From Oscillospiraceae bacterium (GTDB lineage: Bacteria; Bacillota; Clostridia; Oscillospirales; Ruminococcaceae), in NCBI GenBank assembly GCA_009783695.1, contig WRCY01000019.1, forward strand, positions 1 to 37,679: a stretch of 37,679 nt of DNA, given 5' to 3'. Below the pieces are notes generated by a model. It had not been told where the DNA came from and did no database searches. It worked only from the letters and a program-made list of their open reading frames with translations. Both the position numbers and the translations under genes were made by a program. This document shows, in pieces, positions 15,506 through 23,662 of the stretch (position 1 is its first letter; each line of letters begins with the position of its first letter).

Positions 15506-16252
15506 TTGGATTTTAATGTAATCTACAACGAGGATTGTCTATTGGGCATGGCGAGGATTCCCGACCAAAGCGTTGACCTTATTTTGACCGACCTGCCTTA
15601 CGGAATCACAGCGCATAAATGGGATGCGGCAATCCCGCTTGAGCGGCTTTGGGAGCATTATCACAGAATAGCAAAACATCACGCTGCCATTGTACTTTTC
15701 GGTGTTGAACCTCTCTCTTGCGACCTAATCCAAAGCAACCGCAAGAATTTCCGCTATAAGTGGATTTGGGATAAGGGTTGGGCGACTAATTTTCAACACG
15801 CGCGCCGTATGCCGATGAAGTGCCACGAAGAAATCTGTGTTTTCTACCGCAAGAGTCCCACTTATAACCCGCAGTGGTGGTATTCTACCCCGTATAAAGC
15901 CGTTCATAGGAAGCGTAAAAAACCGATTGAGTGGATGGACGGCGGCGTGGCGAGGGATTACAGCATCACAGCCGGAAGCGAAGACGGACGGCGTTATCCT
16001 TTGTCAATACTGGATTTCCCCCGCGATGGAGAATGGTATCACTCGGCGCAAAAGCCTGTTGCTCTGCTCGAATACTTAATTAAGACTTACACCAACGAAG
16101 GCGATGTCGTGTTGGACAGTTGCTTCGGAAGCGGTTCAACAATAATCGCCGCCGCAAACACAAACCGCCGATACATCGGCTTTGAAACCGACCCGAAGTA
16201 TTTTGAAATTGCCCGCAACCGTTTGGCGGCTATTACTCAAAAATCGGCATAA
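15506..16252 (+). CDS. Beta-class N4/N6 DNA methyltransferase
   Basis: A 248-aa site-specific DNA methylase that would use S-adenosylmethionine to methylate the amino group of adenine or cytosine. The catalytic motif TDLPYG (a variant of DPPY) is at 28-33, and the SAM-binding motif 'VLDSCFGSGSTIIAA' is near the C-terminus, in the order typical of the beta class. 'SAQKPVALLEYLIKTYT' just before it is also typical. Start: TTG 15506 with AAGGGTG upstream; a GTG at 15467 lacks such a site. No restriction enzyme gene is nearby, so it is probably an orphan, protective or regulatory methylase. Confidence 0.88.
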   Translation: MDFNVIYNEDCLLGMARIPDQSVDLILTDLPYGITAHKWDAAIPLERLWEHYHRIAKHHAAIVLFGVEPLSCDLIQSNRKNFRYKWIWDKGWATNFQHARRMPMKCHEEICVFYRKSPTYNPQWWYSTPYKAVHRKRKKPIEWMDGGVARDYSITAGSEDGRRYPLSILDFPRDGEWYHSAQKPVALLEYLIKTYTNEGDVVLDSCFGSGSTIIAAANTNRRYIGFETDPKYFEIARNRLAAITQKSA

Positions 16253-16473
16253 AAGTAATGCTCTCATCCTTGACACAATAGCAATTTCTGTGCTTGCAAC
16301 ACGGTAAAAATCATTTTATAAAAAGAGCGAACCAAGCTACAAAAACAGCATTTTCACCTCTATAAGTACCTGTCTAATCGCTCCGCACTAAAAAATAAAA
16401 ACTCTTGTTTGTAAATATCTGCTGTGCAAAAATCTTCACAATTATCAGCAAGTAATAAAATGAAGGAGTTTTT

Positions 16474-17076
16474 ATGTCAACACAAGCAAAGAAATTTGAG
16501 GTTATATTGGCTGATCCGCCGTGGAGCCATCAACAGCGGGGTGGTTCGGGTCGGGGTGCGGAGAGACACTATAAACTCCTCGATTTTGAACAGATTCGAG
16601 ATATGCCTGTAGCTGACCTTGCAGCAGACAACGCCCATTTGTATTTATGGTGTACCAACGCATCCTTAAAAGATGCTTATGCCGTAATGGAAGCATGGGG
16701 GTTTACAAATCGCTCAATCTGCTGCTGGATGAAAATGCGGTTAGGGCTCGGAATGTATTTTCGTAACTGCAGCGAACACCTCCTCTTTGGCACTCGCGGG
16801 AAAGCGCCCGTGCTTTGCAATAGCCAGCCGAATATAATCACCGGACCGGTGTTGAAACATTCTGAGAAACCACTGGAGCAATATACGATCATTGAGCGAA
16901 TGTCGCCGGGAAAAAACCGATTAGAGTTGTTCGCCAGACACCGTCAACCCGGCTGGAAAATATGGGGCTTGGAAGCTCCGGGCGGCTCAGATATTGACAT
17001 CCCCGGCTACCCCGTACCAAATTCACCCGCAACCCGAAAACAAAACAATAAAACTGAAAGGAAATCAAATGTATGA
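16474..17076 (+). CDS. MT-A70 family adenine methyltransferase
   Basis: A 200-aa protein with the MT-A70 hallmark DPPW at 14-17 ('VILADPPWSHQQRGGSGRGAE'), 'HYKLLDFEQIRDMPV', 'LYLWCTNASLKDAYAVMEAWGF' and 'EHLLFGTRG'. Phage and element members methylate adenine in DNA. It follows a 220-base gap (16253-16473) in which I see no gene or clear promoter. Its TGA overlaps the ATG of the next gene. A second, unrelated methylase two genes upstream and a third downstream suggest broad host-evasion methylation. Confidence 0.9.
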   Translation: MSTQAKKFEVILADPPWSHQQRGGSGRGAERHYKLLDFEQIRDMPVADLAADNAHLYLWCTNASLKDAYAVMEAWGFTNRSICCWMKMRLGLGMYFRNCSEHLLFGTRGKAPVLCNSQPNIITGPVLKHSEKPLEQYTIIERMSPGKNRLELFARHRQPGWKIWGLEAPGGSDIDIPGYPVPNSPATRKQNNKTERKSNV

Positions 17077-17306
17077 AAAACTTAATAACTTGGATGCTAC
17101 TCATAAACAGGAAAGAAGTGAGCATGGCTTCGAGGATTGGCGCTATGTTTTTCCTGTTCCTATGCGCCATAGTAACCATCATCATCGGCGCGACAACAGG
17201 ATTTGCACTTCTGGTGTTGATTGGAATCATATCCGCGATTATAGACGGCTTAGTCATCGCCATTCTTGTCCTTGTGAACATTCTCAAAAACCGACCGCGA
17301 TGGTAA
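17073..17306 (+). CDS. Small two-pass membrane protein
   Basis: A 77-aa protein with two hydrophobic segments (about 18-40 'MASRIGAMFFLFLCAIVTIIIG' and 42-70 'FALLVLIGIISAIIDGLVIAILVLV'). Start ATG 17073 overlaps the previous stop; an internal ATG at 17124 behind GAAGTGAG is an alternative. It precedes the VirD4/HerA-like ATPase by 34 bases and could be its membrane partner, since that ATPase lacks the usual N-terminal membrane helices. That pairing is inference. Confidence 0.6.
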   Translation: MKNLITWMLLINRKEVSMASRIGAMFFLFLCAIVTIIIGATTGFALLVLIGIISAIIDGLVIAILVLVNILKNRPRW

Positions 17307-17340
17307 GCCGCCGCCTTAGTGATTACAGGAGAAATCGTAC

Positions 17341-19515
17341 ATGAAAAAGATTCTAAGTCTTATTTGGCTGGAAGTTCGGATTCAAAGACCGTTTGAGTTT
17401 GAACAGATTTTAGCAGTATTGACAGCACTCGCCGCGCTGACCCCGCGCAGCGCAATTGTTTTTGAAGCGCGTGGTTTTCGCGGCAGGGTGAGATACTACA
17501 TCGGCGTTGATCGGCAGTATTTGAAAAAGGTTATGGCTGTGTTTAAAGCATACGTTAGGTGTGAGTTTTCTGAGGTTTCAAAGTCAGACCGTCTGCCGGT
17601 TAACGAAGCAAAACAATTAAAAATCACCCGCCCGATTCTCTCTTTACGCACAGAGCTTGCCGAATCGGTTGCGCGCGTCGGAATATTTACTCTATTACAA
17701 ACCAGAGGAAATGAGCAGACTGTTATTCAAATAATCATCGGTGATTCGTATAATCCCGCGCCCGCACCGCGCGAGCTCCCCGACCCGCACGCTTCTTGGT
17801 TGAAAGTCGCATTTAGTAATGTTAAAGAGGCTTCAACAGAAAGCCGCAACACTATCAGAGATAAGTTAAGCCATCATAGATTTGCGGCGGCTGTTCGCTT
17901 AGGAGCAACCGGCACAAGAACCACCGCACCGGCGCATATTCTTAATCTGCTCTCGGCGCTTCGCACATTAACTTCGGCGGGAGTAACTATTCAAACATCG
18001 GGAGAGAAGCCCGAAAAGATTGACACCGCGCATATCCCTCGCCATTTTCCGCTTCGCTTATCTGTTAAAGAATTAGGAAACCTCTTACTGCTGCCGATCG
18101 GCGAGACGGAACTCCCCGGCGTTGCCGGACTTCATCCCAGAGAACTGCATCCCCCTGCTTGGTATCGCTCTCCCGAAAATAAAGCAAACGACCGAACCTT
18201 CGCTGTCGCTCTTGACGAGAAAACACGACTCAGTATTTCACCGAAAGACTCGTTATGCCACACCCTGCTTATGGGGCCGACCGGCAGCGGGAAAAGCACC
18301 GCAATGCTACACCTCATTTTAGCGGATATAAAGGCGGGAAAGAGTGTGTTGGTGATTGACCCGAAGTACCAGCTTATACACGATGTCCTTGCTCGAATGC
18401 CAAAGGAGCGCGATGACGATGTAGTTATAATCGACCCTTCCTCGAAATTATCAACTGTAGGATTTAACCCTCTGGCGTTCAAAGACACTTACGCTCCCGG
18501 CTTGGTAGCCGATGCGGTACTGGCGGTGTTCAAGGCTGTTTTCAAAGAGAACTGGGGTGTCAGAACGCAGGATGTTTTACCCGCCGCGCTTTTAACATTA
18601 GTTCAAGCGAAAGGTTCATCGTTATTGTGGCTGCCTACCTTGCTCACAGATGAAACTTTTAGGAGAAAGATTACGGTGGGGATTAATGACAAAATCGGCT
18701 TAGAGGCATATTGGTCAGCTTTTGAAAGCCTTAATGACAGCGCAAAGCGAATAGAGGTTGCGCCAATCCTCAATAAAATACGTCCGTTTCTGCTTCGTCC
18801 GGAACTTCGCAATATTTTAGGACAGAGCGACCCGAAATTCAACCTCACCGATTTGTTCAATAAACCACGAATTTTACTTGTCCCGCTTAACAAGGGATTT
18901 ATCGGCGAGGAATCAGCAAAGTTACTCGGCAGCTTAATCGTTGGTCTTACTTGGACACTGGCACTATCTCGCGCCGGTGTTTCGGAAGAAAAGCTCAGAC
19001 ACATTTCCGTTTTTGTGGACGAACTACAAGATTATTTGGCGCTCCCGACAGATTTTTCTAACGCGCTCGCGCAAGCGAGAGGACTAAAAATGAGCTTAAC
19101 GCTCGCTCATCAGTTCCGAAAACAGCTGACACCGGAAATCAAAGACGCAATAGACGCAAACGTAAAAGCAAAAATATACTTCGGCTTGACATCGGCTGTT
19201 GACGCGGAAAGTGTGGCGGCAATGGCACCGGAACTCAAAGCGGCTGACTTTATGAAATTGCCCCAGTATCACGTTTATACAACCTTTACTCAAAACGGCG
19301 GCAATGTCGGCTGGGCTTCCGGTAAAACCTTACCTCCGCCCAAAGCTACCCGTAATCCGACAGAACTCAAAGAAAAAGTGCTGGCGCGGTACGGTAAATC
19401 CGGCGCGGAAGTTGAGCAGGAGTATTTGGAAATGCTTGCAAAGTGTCGAGGATTATCACCACAAAATGAACCCGAGGGCGGCTTCGCCCCCATAGGAAGG
19501 AGGAAAAAACAATGA
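17341..19515 (+). CDS. VirD4/HerA-like DNA transfer ATPase
   Basis: A 724-aa ATPase of the type IV coupling protein / HerA group, which pumps or delivers DNA in conjugation. Walker A GPTGSGKST is at 312-320 and Walker B 'ISVFVDELQDY' has D560/E561. 'SNALAQARGLKMSLTLAHQFRKQL' is the family motif after Walker B. The N-terminal 300 residues are a separate domain with no membrane helix, unlike classical VirD4. The C-terminus is short and charged. The start has ACAGGAGA upstream, and the stop overlaps the next small gene (ATGA). No relaxase or VirB4 is seen in the window. Confidence 0.85.
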   Translation: MKKILSLIWLEVRIQRPFEFEQILAVLTALAALTPRSAIVFEARGFRGRVRYYIGVDRQYLKKVMAVFKAYVRCEFSEVSKSDRLPVNEAKQLKITRPILSLRTELAESVARVGIFTLLQTRGNEQTVIQIIIGDSYNPAPAPRELPDPHASWLKVAFSNVKEASTESRNTIRDKLSHHRFAAAVRLGATGTRTTAPAHILNLLSALRTLTSAGVTIQTSGEKPEKIDTAHIPRHFPLRLSVKELGNLLLLPIGETELPGVAGLHPRELHPPAWYRSPENKANDRTFAVALDEKTRLSISPKDSLCHTLLMGPTGSGKSTAMLHLILADIKAGKSVLVIDPKYQLIHDVLARMPKERDDDVVIIDPSSKLSTVGFNPLAFKDTYAPGLVADAVLAVFKAVFKENWGVRTQDVLPAALLTLVQAKGSSLLWLPTLLTDETFRRKITVGINDKIGLEAYWSAFESLNDSAKRIEVAPILNKIRPFLLRPELRNILGQSDPKFNLTDLFNKPRILLVPLNKGFIGEESAKLLGSLIVGLTWTLALSRAGVSEEKLRHISVFVDELQDYLALPTDFSNALAQARGLKMSLTLAHQFRKQLTPEIKDAIDANVKAKIYFGLTSAVDAESVAAMAPELKAADFMKLPQYHVYTTFTQNGGNVGWASGKTLPPPKATRNPTELKEKVLARYGKSGAEVEQEYLEMLAKCRGLSPQNEPEGGFAPIGRRKKQ

Positions 19516-19658
19516 CTCGTCGCGCGTCTAATCTAATCAAGAAACAACCCCCTCAAAGTCAGTATTTGTCGCCATATCACCAATTTAACGAGTATGACTC
19601 CTACTGTAATCCCCGTGATTACAGTAGGGAGCTGGGCAGCGAAAGGAGGCAATTATGA
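19512..19658 (+). CDS. 48-aa protein coupled to both neighbours
   Basis: ATG 19512 overlaps the ATPase stop and its TGA overlaps the start of the replication-relaxation gene, each by 4 bases. GGAAGGAGG precedes it. The product is basic at the start (MTRRASNLIKKQPP), then rich in Tyr/Ser/Asn. A perfect palindrome (19600-19628) lies inside it. Double coupling is good evidence for translation; function unknown. Confidence 0.6.
   Translation: MTRRASNLIKKQPPQSQYLSPYHQFNEYDSYCNPRDYSRELGSERRQL
19600..19628 (+). promoter_or_regulatory. Palindrome before the replication-relaxation gene
   Basis: A 12-bp perfect inverted repeat (19600-19611 with 19617-19628) with a 5-base loop, inside the 48-aa gene and 27 bases before the next ATG. 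It could be an operator for a dimeric protein or an RNA hairpin that tunes translation of the next gene. No T-run follows. Confidence 0.5.
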
Positions 19659-20479
19659 AGCGGTTATCCGGAGCATATTTAGAGGAACTCAGCCAGTGCT
19701 TGACTGACAGAGATAAAGCAATCCTTGAATCTTTACAAAAATGCCGTTACCTTACCTCCGGTCAAATCCAAAGACTGCACTTCGCCGATCACGCAAATCC
19801 CGCCGCCGGTTTACGCGCCGCCAATCGAGTACTTACGCGGTTAAAGGATAGTGGAATAATTAAAGCTCTCTCGCGGCAAATCGGCGGAGTACGGGGCGGT
19901 AGCAAGGCTTATGTTTGGCAGTTCACCGAAGCGGGAGTTAGGTTAATGTTTATGAACGGCAAATGCAACAAACCTCGCAAAACCTTTTTTGAACCCGCTC
20001 CGTTTTTCCTCAAGCACACCGTTGAGGTTGCAGATGTCTATGTGCAGTTAACCGAGATTTGCACAGAACCTCACGCGAATCTGCTCAAGGTTGAACTGGA
20101 GCCGGTATGCTGGCGGCGGTATACAGACGAAAACGGGAGACCTGCTACTCTCAAACCGGATATGTTCGCCGTGGTTGATACTGGCGATTATGAGTACAGT
20201 TGGTTTATTGAGAGAGATTTGAACAATGAAGCTCCCGCTGTTGTTATGGAGAAGTGCCGCAGATACACCCTTTATTACATGAGAAATATAGAGCGAGTGT
20301 TTCCGCAGGTGTTATGGGTCGTCCCCGATCCTGCCAGAAAAAGAAGTATACAAAAGCACATTGATGGTTTTTGGGAACTGCAACACAAAAGTATGTTTAC
20401 AATCATCACGCCGGATGAGTTTAAGAGGCTAATACTCGAAGGCGCAGACGCATTAACAGAGAAAGGAGAAACAGCATGA
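19655..20479 (+). CDS. Replication-relaxation family protein
   Basis: A 274-aa protein of the replication-relaxation type (PF13814-like), found on Gram-positive plasmids and integrative elements. The N-terminus is a winged-helix unit ('LTDRDKAILESLQKCRYLTSGQIQRLHF', then 'RVLTRLKDSGIIKAL'). A nuclease-like alpha/beta domain follows, with 'LKPDMFAVVDTGDYEYSWFIERDLNNE', resembling the D...E-x-D core of restriction-like folds. It is thought to act in plasmid replication or mobilisation together with a VirD4-like protein, which is exactly its neighbour here. AAAGGAGG lies before the start. Confidence 0.8.
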   Translation: MKRLSGAYLEELSQCLTDRDKAILESLQKCRYLTSGQIQRLHFADHANPAAGLRAANRVLTRLKDSGIIKALSRQIGGVRGGSKAYVWQFTEAGVRLMFMNGKCNKPRKTFFEPAPFFLKHTVEVADVYVQLTEICTEPHANLLKVELEPVCWRRYTDENGRPATLKPDMFAVVDTGDYEYSWFIERDLNNEAPAVVMEKCRRYTLYYMRNIERVFPQVLWVVPDPARKRSIQKHIDGFWELQHKSMFTIITPDEFKRLILEGADALTEKGETA

Positions 20480-21636
20480 CAATTAAGCCAATCAGATTTA
20501 TTGATTTTTGTTCAGGTGTCGGAGGATTTCGCGCCGGATTAGAAAGAGCCGGCGGTTATGAATGTATCGGACATTGTGAGAAAGATAAGCACGCCGATAA
20601 AGCGTATCGAGCGGCGCACAAAATTAAGGAAAGCGAGGTTTTTTATGAAGATGCAAAAACAATTGACACAAACACCATGCCCGAATTTGAACTCTTGTCG
20701 GCTGGATTTCCTTGTCAGGCGTTTTCAATCGCTGGCAAGCGGCAAGGATTCGCCGATCCCCGCGGAACTCTCTTCTTCGATATTGCCCGCGTGGTTAAAG
20801 CGAAAAGACCTGCATATTTACTGCTTGAAAACGTGCCGGGTATATTGTCGCACGATAGCGGCAGAACATTCGCCACAATCCTCAACACGCTTTGCGAATT
20901 GGGGTATAGCCTCGAATGGCAGGTGCTTAACAGCAAAGATTTCGGCGTGCCCCAATCCCGGAAAAGGGTTTATATTATCGGATATCTTAATCGAGAATGC
21001 GCCGGAAAAATACTACCTATCCGATGCTCAAACCGAGAAACTCTTATACAAATCATAGGCGGTCGGCAAGATGAGCGTGTGTACGATCCGGCAGGACTGG
21101 CAAGGACTCTCCTCGCTAAGTCCGGCGGAAACGGAAAAACCGGACTATATTTCATTGACATGAACCGCGACCCCAAGATTACCCCGCAAGCGCGCTGTTT
21201 AACCGCGCGTTACGACCACGGAATCGGCAACAGAAAAGCTGAGAGCTCCGGTGTGTTGCAAATCAAAGAAGCGACCAAACGCGGCTATAAAGAAGCCGTT
21301 CCCGGCGACTCCGTTAATCTTAGCTATGCCGAACAGAATCAAAAACGCGGGCGCGTCGGTAAAGCCATCGCAAACACAATCGACACCGGCAATCAGCAAG
21401 GTGTGGTAACTATGAACGGTCGTATCCGCCGCCTTATACCGCGAGAGTGTTTCCGCTTACAGGGTTTCTCAGAAAAACAAATTGACAAATTCCTCTCTGT
21501 GAGTTCGGACACTCAAGCCTACAAACAAGCCGGAAACGCCGTAACGGTGAATGTGGTACACGCACTCGCATTACGGCTGAAAAGCGCACACGCGGCGGCT
21601 GTGGCGGTGACAGAGGCAAGACAGGAGGCGGCGTGA
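20476..21636 (+). CDS. DNA (cytosine-5) methyltransferase
   Basis: A 386-aa C5 methylase. Motif I 'FIDFCSGVGGFRAGLE' is at 8-23, the catalytic Cys80 lies in 'GFPCQAFS' (motif IV) and ENV is at 118-120 (motif VI). 'DFGVPQSRKRVYIIG' is motif VIII, and 'GNAVTVNVVHALAL' near the end is motif X. The region ~195-325 between them is the target recognition domain. It overlaps the previous gene by 4 bases and is followed at once by a 55-aa gene. No cognate endonuclease is visible, so it is probably an orphan methylase that protects the element. Confidence 0.93.
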   Translation: MTIKPIRFIDFCSGVGGFRAGLERAGGYECIGHCEKDKHADKAYRAAHKIKESEVFYEDAKTIDTNTMPEFELLSAGFPCQAFSIAGKRQGFADPRGTLFFDIARVVKAKRPAYLLLENVPGILSHDSGRTFATILNTLCELGYSLEWQVLNSKDFGVPQSRKRVYIIGYLNRECAGKILPIRCSNRETLIQIIGGRQDERVYDPAGLARTLLAKSGGNGKTGLYFIDMNRDPKITPQARCLTARYDHGIGNRKAESSGVLQIKEATKRGYKEAVPGDSVNLSYAEQNQKRGRVGKAIANTIDTGNQQGVVTMNGRIRRLIPRECFRLQGFSEKQIDKFLSVSSDTQAYKQAGNAVTVNVVHALALRLKSAHAAAVAVTEARQEAA

Positions 21637-21803
21637 TGACAGATATTAAAAAGCGAGGACGAATTGCCGCTTCTCGAAATGTATGTGTAATACCGGAATT
21701 TCTGGAGCAGCCGGATGTCGAAAGGCTGGCGCGGGTATTATTTGCTATCGCTCAAAAAAGAGCAAAGCAAGCTGACCACAGGAAGGAGGATGTTATGACG
21801 TAA
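21636..21803 (+). CDS. 55-aa helical protein after the C5 methylase
   Basis: The ATG shares one base with the methylase stop (TGATG), with ACAGGAGG upstream. The product is basic with a likely long helix ('QPDVERLARVLFAIAQKRAKQ'). Not recognised. Tight coupling supports expression. Confidence 0.55.
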   Translation: MTDIKKRGRIAASRNVCVIPEFLEQPDVERLARVLFAIAQKRAKQADHRKEDVMT

Positions 21804-21840
21804 AAATAACCATCTTCAATCAGCACCTTAACAATTTACC

Positions 21841-21933
21841 TTCGAGGACTTGACCGCGGCTGAGTTAATCTTCCCTTGCTCGGTCGCGCCAAGTCCTCGA
21901 ATAAAAATCAGGACTTGAGAAGGAGGCGAGTCC
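21841..21933 (+). promoter_or_regulatory. Two competing hairpins around the amidoligase ribosome binding site
   Basis: Hairpin 1 pairs 21841-21852 with 21890-21901 (12 bp, perfect) and may have an inner GACCG/CGGTC stem. Hairpin 2 pairs 21911-21917 with 21927-21933 (7 bp, one wobble) and puts the AGGAGG of the amidoligase gene in its loop. The right arm of hairpin 1 (CAAGTCC, 21890-21896) can also pair with the left arm of hairpin 2 (GGACTTG), so the two folds exclude each other. This is the layout of a translational switch. Nothing else is seen in 21804-21934. Confidence 0.5.
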
Positions 21934-21934
21934 A

Positions 21935-22873
21935 TTGTTAAACAGTAAATTCGGTATCGAAATCGAGTTTACAGGGATTACCCGAACCAAAGCGGCCGAG
22001 GTCGCCGCAGAGTATTTCAACGGCAGCACCAGAAGCGGCGGTGATTTCTACAACGCGCAAAGCGTCGCTGCACCCGATGGGCGGGTTTGGAAGTTCGTTT
22101 TTGACGGAAGTATTACTTGCCAGAAAAAAAGTGGAAGCCAAATCGTATCTGCCGGAAGCGAATACAGCGTTGAGCTCGTAAGTCCGATCTTGAATTATTA
22201 TGAAGACGTAAAAATAATTCAAGAGCTGGTACGGCGGCTACGCAAGGCGGGAGGCTTTGTCAACAGTTCCTGTGGAATCCATGTACACCTTAACGGCTCA
22301 GACCACACGCCGCGAAGCATCCGCAATTTCGTGAATATCATCGCTTCAAAAAATGACCTGCTCTATAAGGCACTGCAAATCAAAGCCGAACGACAGCGTT
22401 ATTGCAAGAAAATGGACGCATATTTGGTGAGTAAAATGAACAGCCGCAAACCCACAAATTTTGCTCAGATTGAATCCATTTGGTATGACGGTTATCGGGA
22501 ATGCCGAACAAACCGTTACCACGACAGCCGTTACCATTTTCTCAATCTCCACAGCTTCTTTACCAGAAATCGCACCGTAGAACTCCGCGGGTTTAATTCC
22601 GCACTTCACGCCGGCAAAGTCAGAGCGTACATCGTCTTAGCTCTCGCGCTCAACAATCAGGCGTTAACGCAGAAAAGCGCAAGCTGTCGCAGAGTTCAAT
22701 CCGAAAACGAGAAGTTCGCCATGCGGGTTTATCTCAACCGAATCGGTTTCATAGGAGATGAATTCAAAAGTTGCCGCGAACATTTGTATCTGCATTTGAG
22801 CGGAAACGCAGCGTGGCGGTACGGCAATCGACCGCAAAATCGGCAGAGAGGAGGTGCAAGCAGTGATAGTTGA
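21935..22873 (+). CDS. Amidoligase family enzyme
   Basis: A 312-aa member of the amidoligase group (glutamine synthetase-like fold), expected to form amide bonds between a carboxylate and an amine using ATP. Motifs seen: 'FGIEIEF' at 6-12, 'SSCGIHVHL' at about 109-117, and 'YHFLNLHSFFTRNRTVELRGFNS' at about 202-224, which hold the metal- and nucleotide-binding residues. The C-terminal ~46 residues (255-300) match the end of the 226-aa protein encoded at 23663 and seem to be a separate domain. Start TTG 21935 with AGGAGG upstream. A cyclotransferase lies two genes downstream, a pairing known in the literature on amidoligases. Confidence 0.85.
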   Translation: MLNSKFGIEIEFTGITRTKAAEVAAEYFNGSTRSGGDFYNAQSVAAPDGRVWKFVFDGSITCQKKSGSQIVSAGSEYSVELVSPILNYYEDVKIIQELVRRLRKAGGFVNSSCGIHVHLNGSDHTPRSIRNFVNIIASKNDLLYKALQIKAERQRYCKKMDAYLVSKMNSRKPTNFAQIESIWYDGYRECRTNRYHDSRYHFLNLHSFFTRNRTVELRGFNSALHAGKVRAYIVLALALNNQALTQKSASCRRVQSENEKFAMRVYLNRIGFIGDEFKSCREHLYLHLSGNAAWRYGNRPQNRQRGGASSDS

Positions 22874-23021
22874 ACAGCGCGACGATATTTTATGGGCGGA
22901 TATTTTCTGGAGCGATTTGACCGGCGAAGCACAAGCAGAGTTGTTAAATCTCCTGGGCGGCAACGGGAACTTCGATGTTTTTCCGCTCGCGTCAATTAAT
23001 GTCAGTAACGAAAACGATTAG
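22863..23021 (+). CDS. 52-aa small element protein
   Basis: GTG 22863 has GGAGGTG upstream and overlaps the amidoligase end by 11 bases. The product reads '(M)IVEQRDDILWADIFWSDL...LLGGNGNFDVFPLASI'. This pattern recurs in small proteins of Clostridia integrative elements that I have seen only as hypothetical. Position between amidoligase and cyclotransferase makes it a candidate substrate or adaptor of that pair, which is inference. Confidence 0.6.
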   Translation: MIVEQRDDILWADIFWSDLTGEAQAELLNLLGGNGNFDVFPLASINVSNEND

Positions 23022-23033
23022 GAGGTGAAATCA

Positions 23034-23480
23034 ATGCCAGAGGCAAGAAGAAGACTATATATCGCATACGGGTCAAATCTCAATCTTGAGCAAATGTCCA
23101 AACGCTGCCCCACAGCGAAAGTTGTCGGGACAGCAGTGATGAGAAACTGGTGTCTGTTATTTAAGAGTGTAGCAACCGTGGAGCGTTTCAAAGGCGGCAA
23201 AGTGCCTGTGCTTGTATGGGAACTGCAACCGAAAGACGAGAAAGCTCTCGATGTTTACGAAGGTTACCCGCGTTTTTATCGAAAGGAATCGGTGCGCGTC
23301 AGGTTAAGCGGAAAGCAAGTCAGGGCGATGGTTTATATTATGAATGACGGTCATCCTGTATCGCCGCCGTGTACGAGCTACTACAACACCATCCGCGAGG
23401 GTTACTTAAGCGCCGGTTTCGATTTGAGAATCTTGCGGGAAGCCGCAGAAAAATCACGGGAGGAGGAATCGCATGACTGA
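23034..23480 (+). CDS. Gamma-glutamylcyclotransferase-like (AIG2/GGCT fold)
   Basis: A 148-aa protein with the GGCT substrate loop YGSN at 12-15 ('LYIAYGSNLN') and the catalytic Glu76 in 'ALDVYEGYPRFY'. The family turns gamma-glutamyl amines into 5-oxoproline plus free amine, so it can reverse gamma-glutamyl links such as those an amidoligase could make. I chose ATG 23034 (TAGGAGGTG 8 bases upstream) over GTG 23025. The stop overlaps the next gene by 8 bases. Confidence 0.88.
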   Translation: MPEARRRLYIAYGSNLNLEQMSKRCPTAKVVGTAVMRNWCLLFKSVATVERFKGGKVPVLVWELQPKDEKALDVYEGYPRFYRKESVRVRLSGKQVRAMVYIMNDGHPVSPPCTSYYNTIREGYLSAGFDLRILREAAEKSREEESHD

Positions 23481-23661
23481 CACTATTCGGGAGCAGATTA
23501 TGACAGTCCGCTCTGCCGGACAATGCAATATGCTCGACACTACAGCAGTGCAAAGATACGCTTATGACCACGAGATGTACGAATTGGTTATGTTCATTGA
23601 GGAAGACAAACGCAAATATGCTCGCTTTATTATGACGGGCGAAACACAGGAGGACAGTTAA
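23473..23661 (+). CDS. DUF5049-like small protein
   Basis: A 62-aa protein with the pattern 'IREQIMTVRSAGQCNMLDTTAVQRYAYDHEMYELVMFIEEDKRKYARFIMTGE', which resembles DUF5049 proteins of phages and integrative elements. Function unknown. It overlaps the cyclotransferase stop, with GGGAGGAGG before the ATG, and precedes the next gene by one base. Confidence 0.7.
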   Translation: MTDTIREQIMTVRSAGQCNMLDTTAVQRYAYDHEMYELVMFIEEDKRKYARFIMTGETQEDS

Positions 23662-23662
23662 A

